Origin: Ereboglobus sp. | GTDB taxonomy: Bacteria; Verrucomicrobiota; Verrucomicrobiia; Opitutales; Opitutaceae | Direction of reading: 5' to 3' | Length of the DNA stretch: 64,000 bases | Assembly: GCA_029974595.1 (NCBI GenBank) | Contig: JARKRC010000022.1 | Coordinates: 1-64,000 of the forward strand | Shown: in pieces, positions 20,036 through 28,424 of the stretch | How the letters are laid out: each line of letters starts with the position of its first letter | How positions within the stretch are numbered: position 1 is the stretch's first letter | Made by a program: the position numbers and the translations under genes | Notes under the pieces: model-generated | What the model was told of the DNA's origin: nothing | The model's database searches: none | The model's input: the letters and a program-made list of their open reading frames with translations, nothing else

Positions 20036-22930
20036 TTACTTCGCGGGTTGATGCGCCTGAAGCGCCTCCGCGCAACGGGGGCAGACTTCGCCGAGGGGCG
20101 TTGCTTGAAGGGCGGGCACGGAGCGCCAGCAGCGCGGGCAGCGGCGCAGGCCGAGTTCGCTCGTGAAGCGCACTTCGATGGCGGGCGAGGCGGCGTCGGC
20201 GAGATCGACTTGCGAGACGATGAAGAGTTCGGGGAGAAAATCGCGGTGCTTTTCGTAGAGCGCGCGCTCGGGCGTGCCGGGCGCGGCGTTGAGCGTGATG
20301 GCGGCTTCGAGCGATTTGCCGATTTTGCCGGCGGCGCGGTGCGGCTCGATGGCTTCGGTGACGGCGGCGCGCGTTTTGAGGAGCGCGGCGATGTCGGCTT
20401 CGAGCGTAGCGTCGGTCCACCCGGCGGGCGCGTCCGGCCAGTCCTGCATGTGGATGGAGTCGCCGTCGATGTATTCTTTTTTCGCGACCGCAAACGACCA
20501 GGCTTCGTCGGTCGTGAAAGCGAGGACGGGCGCGAGGAGTTTCGCGAGGACGTGGAAGATGTGGTGGATCGCGGTCTGCGAGGAGCGGCGCAGGCGGCTG
20601 CCGGTCGCGTGCGTGTAGAGGCGATCCTTCAGGATGTCGTGATAGACGGCAGAGAGCGTCACCGAGCAGAACTGGTTGCAGAGCTGGTAAACGCGGTGGA
20701 ACTCGTAGGCTTCGTAGGCGGCGGTGCAATCACGGATGAGCACGGCGGTCTGGTGAAGCGCCCAGCGGTCGAGCGTATCCATTTCCGGATACGCGATGGC
20801 GTCGCGCGAAGGATCGAAGTCGAAGAGATTCGAGAGCTGGTAGCGGAAGGTGTTTCGGAAGAGACGATACGACTCGGCGACAACGTTGAGGATGCCCGCG
20901 GGATCCTTGAGGTCTTTGTCGAGATCGGAGACGCGGATGTCCTCGGTGAAGTTTTGCGAGGCGATCCAGAGGCGGATGACGTCGGCGCCGTATTGCGCGA
21001 TGTAGTTGTCGCTGGTCGGGGGTTTTTCGTATTGGCCGGACTTGGAGATTTTTTTGCCGTCCTTGCCGACGATGAAGCCGTGGGTGAGGACGCGCTTGTA
21101 GGGTGCGGCGTCATAGGCGATAACGCTTGTCCAGAGCGAGGATTGGAACCAGCCGCGGTGCTGGTCGGAGCCTTCGAGATAGAGGTCGGCGGGCCAGTGC
21201 GTGCCGCCTTGGGCGTGCCTGAGGACGGCGGCGTGCGAGGAGCCGGAGTCGATCCAGACGTCGAGCGTGTCGCGTCCGCAGGTGAGCGCGGAGGCGGCGG
21301 GCCAGCCCGCGGGGAGCGTGATGCCGTCGAGGATGTCGGCGGGCGCGGCGTCATACCAGTAATTGGTGCCGTGCTTCGCGATTTTGTCGGCGACGGCGCG
21401 GATGACGCGGGCGTCGAGATAGGGCGTTTTCTTGTCGTCGTAAAAAGCGATGATGGGCACGCCCCAGGAGCGCTGGCGGCTGACGCACCAGTCGGGGCGA
21501 GACTCGACGGCGCCGGTGATGCGTTTCTCGCCGTTGGCGGGCACCCAGGCGACCTCGCGGATGCTTTCGAGGGCGCGTTTGCGCGGCGAGGGGCGGTCGC
21601 TGTTGCGGTCGAGCGAGACGAACCATTGGTCAACGGCGCGGAAGATGATGGGCGTTTTCGAGCGCCAGCAATGCGGGTAGCTGTGCGTGTAGCGAGCCTT
21701 CGCGAGGAGCGCGCCCGAGGCGTCGAGTTTTTTGAGGACGGCGATGTTGGCCGGAGAGGTGCGCTTGGCGGTGAGGTCCTCGACGGTTTCGAGCGTGGTG
21801 AGGCCGACGAGATCGGCGGGGATCTGCCCGTCGTCGATGTATTTGCCGTCGTCGCCGACGGGGCAGTAGATGGGGAGGCTGTATTTGAGGCCGGTGAGAT
21901 AGTCCTCCGCGCCGTGGCCGGGCGCGGTGTGCACGCAGCCGGTGCCGCTGTCGGTGGTGACGTAGTCAGCAAGAACGACGGGCGAGGCGCGGTCGATGAA
22001 GGGATGGCGGGACGCGAGTTTTTCGAGAGCGGCGCCGGCGAGTTTTTTGTCGATGGCGGGCGAGGTCTCGATTTTTGCGGAAGCGAGGACGGCAGCGAGG
22101 AGCGGATGCGCAACAATGATGCGCTCGGCCCCGAGATCGGCGACGACGTATTCGACTTCGGGATGCACCGCGATGGCGAGGTTGGCGGGGATCGTCCAGG
22201 GCGTCGTTGTCCAGATGACAACCGAGAGGGGTTTGTCCGCAGGAAGGTCGTATTTGCGCGCTTCGCCGGTGGGCACCGGGAATTTCACCCAGATGGCGGG
22301 GCTGACGTGGTCTTTGTATTCGATCTCGGCTTCGGCGAGAGCGGTTTCAAAGGGGACCGACCAGTAGACGGGTTTTTTGCTGCGGTAAACGAGGTCGCGT
22401 TCGACAAAGGCGGCAAAGGTGCGGATGATGTCGGCTTCGTAGGCGGGGGCTTTGGTCTTGTATTCGCAGGCCCAGTCGGCGAGGACGCCGATGCGCTTGA
22501 ATTGCTTCGTCTGGTGCGCGATCCATTTTTCCGAAAAGGCGTCGCAGAGGGCGCGCATTTCGGCGGTGGTGACGGTTTTGTTTTCGGCGCGAAGCTGGGC
22601 GGTGACCTTTTGCTCGATGGGCAGCCCGTGGCAATCCCAGCCGGGGACGTAGGGCGTGCGGTAACCGCGCATGGACTTGTAGCGGTTGACGATGTCCTTG
22701 AGCGTTTTGTTGAGGGCGGTGCCGATGTGGACGTCGCCGTTGGTGAACGGGGGGCCGTCGTGGAGGACGAAGGCGGGGGCGTTTTGGGCGGCGCGTTTTT
22801 TCTGGATGGCGGCGTAGAGGTCGATCTTCTCCCAGTGGGCGAGGCGCGCAGGTTCGCGTTGCACGAGGTTCGCGCGCATCGCGAAGTCTGTTTTAGGTAG
22901 TTGGAGTGTGTTTTTCAGATCGGTTGCCAT
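20036..22930 (-). CDS. ileS: isoleucyl-tRNA synthetase
   Basis: The 964-aa class-I synthetase charges tRNA-Ile. The ATG at 22930 is chosen over a TTG two codons upstream, and GGGA sits just before it. Visible landmarks are the HIGH-type site GDVHIGTALNK, the WDCHGLP motif, the editing domain (TTTPWTIPAN), the KMSKS-type loop DGKKISKS, and the C-terminal zinc motif CPRCWR...CPRC. The last shows it is the bacterial type with a C-terminal zinc finger. It heads the operon with the DksA-like gene and lspA and diverges from polX across 65 bp. Confidence 0.97.
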   Translation of the reverse strand: MATDLKNTLQLPKTDFAMRANLVQREPARLAHWEKIDLYAAIQKKRAAQNAPAFVLHDGPPFTNGDVHIGTALNKTLKDIVNRYKSMRGYRTPYVPGWDCHGLPIEQKVTAQLRAENKTVTTAEMRALCDAFSEKWIAHQTKQFKRIGVLADWACEYKTKAPAYEADIIRTFAAFVERDLVYRSKKPVYWSVPFETALAEAEIEYKDHVSPAIWVKFPVPTGEARKYDLPADKPLSVVIWTTTPWTIPANLAIAVHPEVEYVVADLGAERIIVAHPLLAAVLASAKIETSPAIDKKLAGAALEKLASRHPFIDRASPVVLADYVTTDSGTGCVHTAPGHGAEDYLTGLKYSLPIYCPVGDDGKYIDDGQIPADLVGLTTLETVEDLTAKRTSPANIAVLKKLDASGALLAKARYTHSYPHCWRSKTPIIFRAVDQWFVSLDRNSDRPSPRKRALESIREVAWVPANGEKRITGAVESRPDWCVSRQRSWGVPIIAFYDDKKTPYLDARVIRAVADKIAKHGTNYWYDAAPADILDGITLPAGWPAASALTCGRDTLDVWIDSGSSHAAVLRHAQGGTHWPADLYLEGSDQHRGWFQSSLWTSVIAYDAAPYKRVLTHGFIVGKDGKKISKSGQYEKPPTSDNYIAQYGADVIRLWIASQNFTEDIRVSDLDKDLKDPAGILNVVAESYRLFRNTFRYQLSNLFDFDPSRDAIAYPEMDTLDRWALHQTAVLIRDCTAAYEAYEFHRVYQLCNQFCSVTLSAVYHDILKDRLYTHATGSRLRRSSQTAIHHIFHVLAKLLAPVLAFTTDEAWSFAVAKKEYIDGDSIHMQDWPDAPAGWTDATLEADIAALLKTRAAVTEAIEPHRAAGKIGKSLEAAITLNAAPGTPERALYEKHRDFLPELFIVSQVDLADAASPAIEVRFTSELGLRRCPRCWRSVPALQATPLGEVCPRCAEALQAHQPAK

Positions 22931-22995
22931 TCCCAAAAAATTAAGCGCGAAAGGCTATGGGGCCGCAGGGGGTAGTCAACTAGGGAAAGGGGCGG

Positions 22996-24825
22996 ATGCA
23001 GCGTTTTTTGGGGATGGTTTTTCGGGTGCCTGTTGTTTTACTTGGGAGCGTGACCAAAAAGGACATTGCAGACGTGCTGGGCGACATCGCCGTATTGCTC
23101 GAATTAAAGGGCGAAAACCCTTTCAAAATACGCGCCTATCAGAATGGGGCGCGCGTCATCGAAGCGCTCGGCGAGGACCTGGGCGAAGTGATAGCGAGCG
23201 GGCGGCTCGCCGGAATCAAAGGCGTGGGAGAGGCGCTCACGCAAAAAATCACCGAACTGCACACGACGGGACGGCTGCGTTTTTATGACGAGCTGCGCGC
23301 GTCGGTTGCGCCGGGGCTGGTCGAGATGCTCGAGATTTCCGGCCTCGGGCCGAAAAAAATCAAGGTGTTGCACGAGAGGCTCGGCGTGGCGGGCATCGCG
23401 GATTTGCAGAAGGCGTGCGACGGCGGGCTCGTGGCGGAGCTGCCCGGCTTCGGCGAAAAGACGCAGCAGAAACTGCTCGAAGGCATCAAAAATCGCGAGG
23501 CTTACGGACGGCGGCATTTGTGGTGGGACGCCTGCATGATCGCGGAGCCGATCGTAGAAGGGTTGCGAAAACTGCGCGGCGTCAGGCACGCGGAGGTTGC
23601 GGGGAGCCTGCGCCGCGGGCTGGAAACCGTGGGCGACCTGGATTTCATCGTGGCGGCGGATGCGGACGATGCAAAGGCGGTGGATCGCATCATGGATTGG
23701 TTCACGACGCGACCGGGCGTGCACGAAGTGACAGCGCGCGGCGAAACGAAGGCGAGCGTGCGCTACGAGGGCGGTTTGCAGGCCGATTTGCGCATCGTGC
23801 CCGGGGAGCAATTCGCGTTTGCGCTGCACCACTTCACCGGCTCAAAAGACCACAATGTGCAGATGCGCCAGCGCGCCCTCGCACACGGCCTGAGTCTGAG
23901 CGAATGGGGTCTTGAGCCTGCGGAAGGCGAAGGCACGGTGAAGGCGAAAGCGGCAGGCCGCGCGAAAAGCGCGAAGATCACGAGCGAGACGGAGCTCTTC
24001 GAGGCGCTCGGACTGGCGTTTATCGAGCCGGAGTTGCGCGAAGGCTTGGGCGAAATTGAAGCCGCCGAAAAAAACAACCTGCCAACCCTGATAAAGGAAT
24101 CCGATTTGCGCGGCGCCTTTCACAATCACACCACGTCCTCCGACGGCCGCAACACGCTTGAGGAAATGGTCGCCGCCGCGGAGGCGCTCAGCTGGGACTA
24201 CATCGGCATCGCAGACCATTCCAAGGCGAGCTTCCAGGCACGCGGCCTCGACGAACCGCGCCTCGCCGCACAGATCGGCAGCATCCGGAAAATAAATGCA
24301 TCAAAACGCTTCAGGACGCATGTCTTCGCGGGCACGGAATGCGACATCCTCACCGATGGATCCCTGGACTTCGACGACATCACGCTCGCGCAACTCGACT
24401 ATGTCGTTGCCTCGGTTCACAACGGCTTTTCGCAGGATGAAGACCGGATGACCGCGCGCATCATCCGCGCCATTGAAAACCCGCATGTGACGATGCTCGG
24501 GCACCTCACCGGACGCCTGCTCCTGCGCCGCGAAAGCTACCGTGTGAACACTGCGAAAGTAATCGACGCCGCCATCGCGAACGACGTCGCGATCGAGCTC
24601 AACGCCAGCCCCTGGCGGCTCGACATGGACTGGCGGCTCTGGCGCGGCGCGGCGGAGCGCGGCCTGCTTTGCTCGATCAATCCCGATGCGCACGAAACGG
24701 GGCACCTCGCCTACGTGCGCGCCGGAATCAAAGCCGCCCGCAAGGGCTGGCTCACGAAAGAAAACGTGATCAACACCAGGCCCCTCGCCAAAATGCGCCC
24801 GTGGCTCGAAACCCATCGCGCATGA
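22996..24825 (+). CDS. polX: family X DNA polymerase with PHP exonuclease domain
   Basis: The protein (609 aa from this ATG) has the PolX order: an N-terminal helix-hairpin-helix region ([29 protein letters not shown]), a nucleotidyltransferase site with [17 protein letters not shown], and a C-terminal PHP phosphoesterase domain starting [12 protein letters not shown], with metal motifs GIADHS, GTECDI, HNGF and NPDAHE. It fills short gaps and trims 3' ends in base-excision repair. The ATG has AGGGAAAGG at good spacing, but alignment with typical PolX favours a GTG at 23050, since 18 extra hydrophobic residues precede TKKDIADVL. It overlaps nothing and is 7 bp from yraN. Confidence 0.9.
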   Translation: MQRFLGMVFRVPVVLLGSVTKKDIADVLGDIAVLLELKGENPFKIRAYQNGARVIEALGEDLGEVIASGRLAGIKGVGEALTQKITELHTTGRLRFYDELRASVAPGLVEMLEISGLGPKKIKVLHERLGVAGIADLQKACDGGLVAELPGFGEKTQQKLLEGIKNREAYGRRHLWWDACMIAEPIVEGLRKLRGVRHAEVAGSLRRGLETVGDLDFIVAADADDAKAVDRIMDWFTTRPGVHEVTARGETKASVRYEGGLQADLRIVPGEQFAFALHHFTGSKDHNVQMRQRALAHGLSLSEWGLEPAEGEGTVKAKAAGRAKSAKITSETELFEALGLAFIEPELREGLGEIEAAEKNNLPTLIKESDLRGAFHNHTTSSDGRNTLEEMVAAAEALSWDYIGIADHSKASFQARGLDEPRLAAQIGSIRKINASKRFRTHVFAGTECDILTDGSLDFDDITLAQLDYVVASVHNGFSQDEDRMTARIIRAIENPHVTMLGHLTGRLLLRRESYRVNTAKVIDAAIANDVAIELNASPWRLDMDWRLWRGAAERGLLCSINPDAHETGHLAYVRAGIKAARKGWLTKENVINTRPLAKMRPWLETHRA

Positions 24826-24832
24826 TCCCGGC

Positions 24833-25288
24833 ATGATCGCATGGCTCAAACAACAATGGGCCCGCCTGCGCGGCGAAAGGCCGGCCCGCACCGAAAAGGA
24901 AAAAAGCGGCTTCGCCGGAGAAACGGTGGCCGCGCGTTTTCTTGCGAAAGAGCGCGGCATGACGATTCTCATGCGCAACTGGCGCAGCCCAAGAGACCGC
25001 CGCGACGAGATCGACATCGTTTGCCGCAGCCCCGACGGCGTGATTGTTTTTGTCGAGGTGCGCACTCGCACGGGCGAAAATTTATTCGCAGCCTATGGTT
25101 CGATTGACCGCCGCAAAAAGGCCGTGCTGAAACGCGCCGCGCGTGAATACCTGCGCGGACTCGGCCCGAGGCGTCACGAATTGTCATACCGCTTTGATGT
25201 CGTCATCGTCCAGCAGACCGGCGACGGACGCCATGTGCCGCATCATTTTGAAAACGTCCCGCTGTTTTCAAAGGGGAAACATATTTGA
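24833..25288 (+). CDS. yraN: YraN-family (UPF0102) putative endonuclease
   Basis: The 151-aa protein has the restriction-endonuclease-like core of UPF0102: GETVAARFLAKERG, ILMRNWRSP, DEIDIVCRSPDGVIVFVEVRTRTG and the basic RRKKAVLKRAA helix. The Glu-Asp and Glu-x-Arg residues mark the likely metal site. The N-terminus is longer and more basic than usual. Function is unproven; it may act in DNA repair or uptake. It starts 7 bp after polX, so the pair is probably one transcript. Confidence 0.88.
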   Translation: MIAWLKQQWARLRGERPARTEKEKSGFAGETVAARFLAKERGMTILMRNWRSPRDRRDEIDIVCRSPDGVIVFVEVRTRTGENLFAAYGSIDRRKKAVLKRAAREYLRGLGPRRHELSYRFDVVIVQQTGDGRHVPHHFENVPLFSKGKHI

Positions 25289-25381
25289 ATGCCGGACAGG
25301 CAGCCTCGCCAGACCGTCCGTCAGGCACGCAACCATTGCCGAAAACAACTCGCGCCAAATAAAAATCAAAAAATAAAAACC

Positions 25382-25423
25382 TTTGCGAACGGTCATTGCG
25401 TATTGTGAATGACCGTTCGCAAA
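25382..25423. repeat. 16-bp perfect hairpin in the yraN/glycosylase gap
   Basis: TTTGCGAACGGTCATT (25382-25397) and its exact complement (25408-25423) enclose a 10-nt loop. On the minus strand the hairpin is followed by GG then TTTTTATTTTTTG, terminator-like for leftward transcription, yet both neighbouring genes point right. On the plus strand no T-run follows. The whole gap, 25289-25553, is lower in GC than its surroundings and I see no gene in it. It may be a REP-like element or the trace of a lost gene. Confidence 0.6.
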
Positions 25424-25553
25424 ATTATATACCGTCTTGAAAAATATCAATTCGAAAAGCGCGCGGAAACAATCCGGCGCTGAATGAAACCCACTTCTTC
25501 CGTCGGCCTCGCAATGACAGGTCTTGCAAGCCGCACGCACGACACCAGCGTTG

Positions 25554-26510
25554 ATGACAATGCCCTCAAGCAACACAATCACATGGAGCAAATGGCGCGT
25601 ATTTGACGGCATTCCTCCGCTCGCCCCGCACGTGCTCGCCGAAATCCTCGATGGCGGACAGGCGTTCCGCTGGCGCAGGATTCACGCGCGCCCGAACCCG
25701 GTTTACCAAGGCATATGGGCCGCCAATCTCGCGCAACTCACATGCGACGCCGCGGGCCGCCTCGCCTGGCGCGCGCCGTCCGCTCGCGCTTCCGCCGTCG
25801 GCGCCGAGCTCCGTCGCTACCTCGCTCTCGACATTGATTTCGCCGGGCTGGAGCAATCATTCCCCCGCGACGCCGGCGATGACCCCGCGCTCGCCTCCGC
25901 CATCGCGGCCTTTCGCGGCCTGCGGATATTGCGGCAACCCTTCGGCGAAACCCTTCTCGGTTTCATTTGCAGCGCCACCAAGCAAATCCCGCAAATCAAA
26001 CAAATGCTCGCGCTCCTTGCCGAACGACACGGCTCTGAGTTTCTTCCGGGCCACCGCGCCCTGCCCGCATGGCCCGAACTCGCCGCGCTCACCGAGGAGC
26101 AGCTCCGCGCGTGCAAACTCGGCTTTCGCGCACGGCATATTCACCGCGCCGCGCAATACATCGCCGCCCGCGGCGGCGCGCGCTGGCTCCGTGAAACCGA
26201 AAACGCGCCCTACCCCGTCGCGAAAACACGCCTCCTGGAGCTTCCCGGGGTCGGCGAAAAAGTCGCCGATTGCGTGCTGCTCTTCGGCGCGGGCCGCCTC
26301 GAAGCCTTTCCTGTCGATACATGGATCCAGCGCGCGCTCCGCGAAAATTACGCGCACGCGCTCTCCGAAAAAATGAGCGGCGCCCGGCTCGCGCATTTCG
26401 CGCGCGAGCATTTCGGCCCCGCCGCCGGACTCGCGCAACAATACCTCTTCGCACACGCGCGCGCCCGATCCCGCGCGGAAATGAATCGCCACCCCGTCGC
26501 GCAGCGTTGA
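25554..26510 (+). CDS. 8-oxoguanine DNA glycosylase/AP lyase (OGG1 type)
   Basis: This 318-aa protein carries the OGG N-terminal domain (EILDGGQAFRWRR) and the HhH-GPD motif LELPGVGEKVADCVLLFG followed by FPVDTWIQR. The lysine in GEKVAD corresponds to the catalytic Lys249 of human OGG1 and the Asp of PVDT to its Asp268. It excises oxidised guanine and nicks the strand by beta-elimination. The FICSATKQIPQIK block fits the GFICSxNNxI helix of the family. A start at 25560 is also possible. Nearby polX and yraN make this a small repair neighbourhood. Confidence 0.9.
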   Translation: MTMPSSNTITWSKWRVFDGIPPLAPHVLAEILDGGQAFRWRRIHARPNPVYQGIWAANLAQLTCDAAGRLAWRAPSARASAVGAELRRYLALDIDFAGLEQSFPRDAGDDPALASAIAAFRGLRILRQPFGETLLGFICSATKQIPQIKQMLALLAERHGSEFLPGHRALPAWPELAALTEEQLRACKLGFRARHIHRAAQYIAARGGARWLRETENAPYPVAKTRLLELPGVGEKVADCVLLFGAGRLEAFPVDTWIQRALRENYAHALSEKMSGARLAHFAREHFGPAAGLAQQYLFAHARARSRAEMNRHPVAQR

Positions 26511-26520
26511 AAAAACGCCC

Positions 26521-26967
26521 ATGACAAACACGCTCCCGCGCACACTGCAAATTTCCCGGCGTCCCCTTTTCACCTTCGCGCTTGCCCTGTCGCCGTTGAT
26601 CGCGCTCGCGGCAATCCGCTTTGTCCAGCACGGGCCGCAACCGGCCGTTCTCTTTCTCGCGCTGGTCCCGTTCGTTCTCTACGCCGTCATCGTGACGATA
26701 ATCTTGTCGCAACGCATCACGGTCCGCCCCGGCGCCATCGAAACCACCATCCTGTTCCGGTTTCATCGCCGCATACTGCTTTCGACAATCACGCACACGG
26801 AAATCCAAACGCTCGCGAATCCGCCCCGGCCCGTTCGCGCGCTCATTCACACGACCGATTCCGAAGACCCCATAATCACAATCAGCCTCAAAGCCATCGC
26901 CCGGGAAGACGCGGCATGGTTCGCGTCATTGCCCGAACTTAAAACAGCGGCATCCCGGAAAACATGA
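26521..26967 (+). CDS. small membrane protein, possible PH-like fold
   Basis: The 148-aa protein has two hydrophobic spans at about residues 16-36 and 41-62. The soluble C-terminal part (QRITVRPGAIETTILFRFHRRILLSTITHTEI) has the alternating-strand pattern of bacterial PH-like (bPH) membrane proteins. I do not recognise it further. It starts 10 bp after the glycosylase gene, so it may share its transcript, and it ends before a sulfatase with its own leader region. Confidence 0.65.
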   Translation: MTNTLPRTLQISRRPLFTFALALSPLIALAAIRFVQHGPQPAVLFLALVPFVLYAVIVTIILSQRITVRPGAIETTILFRFHRRILLSTITHTEIQTLANPPRPVRALIHTTDSEDPIITISLKAIAREDAAWFASLPELKTAASRKT

Positions 26968-27032
26968 TCGCCCAACAATATTTTTAAGTCGCCCGCCCTC
27001 CGGACGAAAGCCAGTCTCGAAATCCGCACCCT

Positions 27033-28424
27033 ATGACATCCCGCTTCCTCACCGCTGCCGCTCTTACCGCCGCCGCGAGTTCCGCTCTTGGCGCAGCCTC
27101 CGCCACACCCAACATCGTCATCATCCTGGCCGACGACATGGGCTGGAACCAAGTCGCCTATCAAGGCTCCCCTTGGTATGAAACACCCAACATCGACCGC
27201 CTCGCGCGCGAAGGAACCGCATACCACGGCGCCTACTCGGCCGCGCCCATCTGCTCGCCCTCCCGCGCCGCGCTCATGACCGGCAAATACCCCGCGCGCC
27301 TTCGCCTTACCGACTACATTCCCGGCCAGCCATTCGAAACCCGCCCGCTGGTCACCCCGCGCATGAACCAGGGACTCCCCCTCGCCGAAATCACCCTGCC
27401 GGAACGCCTCCACGCGCGCGGCTATATCAACGGACTCTTCGGCAAATGGCACCTCGCCGAAACCTACGATTACGAACCCGGCCGGCCCATGGACCCCGAA
27501 TCGCAGGGTTTCGACGTCGTCTATCACACCGTCAAGCCCACCGAAAAATCCGTCATCACCAAACCCGACGCCCACAACGCCGTTTCCATCACGGACAACG
27601 CGCTCGCGTTCATTCGCCAAAATAAAGATCGCCCGTTCTTCTGCTATATCGCGCACAACGTCGTCCACATGCCTCTCGGCGAAGACCGTGAACTCGTCTC
27701 GAAATATGCCAACAAATCCGGCGCCGACGACCCGCGCAATCACCCCGTCATGGCCGCGATGATCGAGCGCATGGACGGGCAAATCGGCCGCGTTCTCGAT
27801 GAGCTCGACAAACTCGGCCTCTCTCAAAGCACCATCGTCGTCTTCGCCTCCGACAATGGTGATGTCCGCGCCCTCCAGTCGCAGGCGCCTTTCCGCGGCG
27901 GCAAGTCGATGCTCTACCAAGGCGGCATCCGCGTCCCCACAGCCTTCCGCTGGCCGGGCACTGTGCGCGCCGGCGTCACGGTTCCCGACAGCCAGCCCAT
28001 CATCACGCAGGATATTTTCTACACTGTCGCCGAAGCCGCCGGCTGCGACATCAGCGACCTCCCCTCGCACAACGGCACGCCCGCCGACGGCATCAGCCTT
28101 CTCGACCAGCTCCGCACCGGCGTCACACTTCCCGACCGCGCCCTGTTCTGGCATTATCCCCACTACCATGCCCAGGGCGGCATGCCCGGCTCGGCCATTC
28201 GCGAAGGCAACCACATGCTCATCCAGTGGGCCGAAGGCGAGCTTCTCGGCGTCGGCCCCGCCACGAGTCTCTACGATCTCAGCGCCGACGAAGCACAGGA
28301 AACCGACATCGCAGCCTCAAACACCGGGATCGCCATGCGCCTTCGCGAAAAACTCAACGCATGGAAAAAATCCGTCGGCGCGCAGGAAATGACCGTGCGC
28401 GCGGCAAGTCCGCGGCTAGAATGA
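27033..28424 (+). CDS. secreted arylsulfatase-family sulfatase
   Basis: The 463-aa protein has a cleavable signal peptide (about residues 1-23) and starts its fold with PNIVIILADDMGWN, whose aspartates bind calcium. The activation site is CSPSRAALMTGKYP; Cys74 should be converted to formylglycine by the aerobic FGE or anaerobic anSME system, neither of which is in this window. Later motifs GKWHL and SDNG also fit. It would remove sulfate esters from a glycan or aryl substrate in the periplasm or outside. Its 3' end overlaps that of the convergent TonB receptor gene by 9 bp. Confidence 0.92.
   Translation: MTSRFLTAAALTAAASSALGAASATPNIVIILADDMGWNQVAYQGSPWYETPNIDRLAREGTAYHGAYSAAPICSPSRAALMTGKYPARLRLTDYIPGQPFETRPLVTPRMNQGLPLAEITLPERLHARGYINGLFGKWHLAETYDYEPGRPMDPESQGFDVVYHTVKPTEKSVITKPDAHNAVSITDNALAFIRQNKDRPFFCYIAHNVVHMPLGEDRELVSKYANKSGADDPRNHPVMAAMIERMDGQIGRVLDELDKLGLSQSTIVVFASDNGDVRALQSQAPFRGGKSMLYQGGIRVPTAFRWPGTVRAGVTVPDSQPIITQDIFYTVAEAAGCDISDLPSHNGTPADGISLLDQLRTGVTLPDRALFWHYPHYHAQGGMPGSAIREGNHMLIQWAEGELLGVGPATSLYDLSADEAQETDIAASNTGIAMRLREKLNAWKKSVGAQEMTVRAASPRLE

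Noticed and set aside
20015-22900. A 961-codon plus-strand frame across ileS
   Set aside because: It lies entirely opposite a certain isoleucyl-tRNA synthetase. The product is Gly/Val/Asp-rich with no motif.
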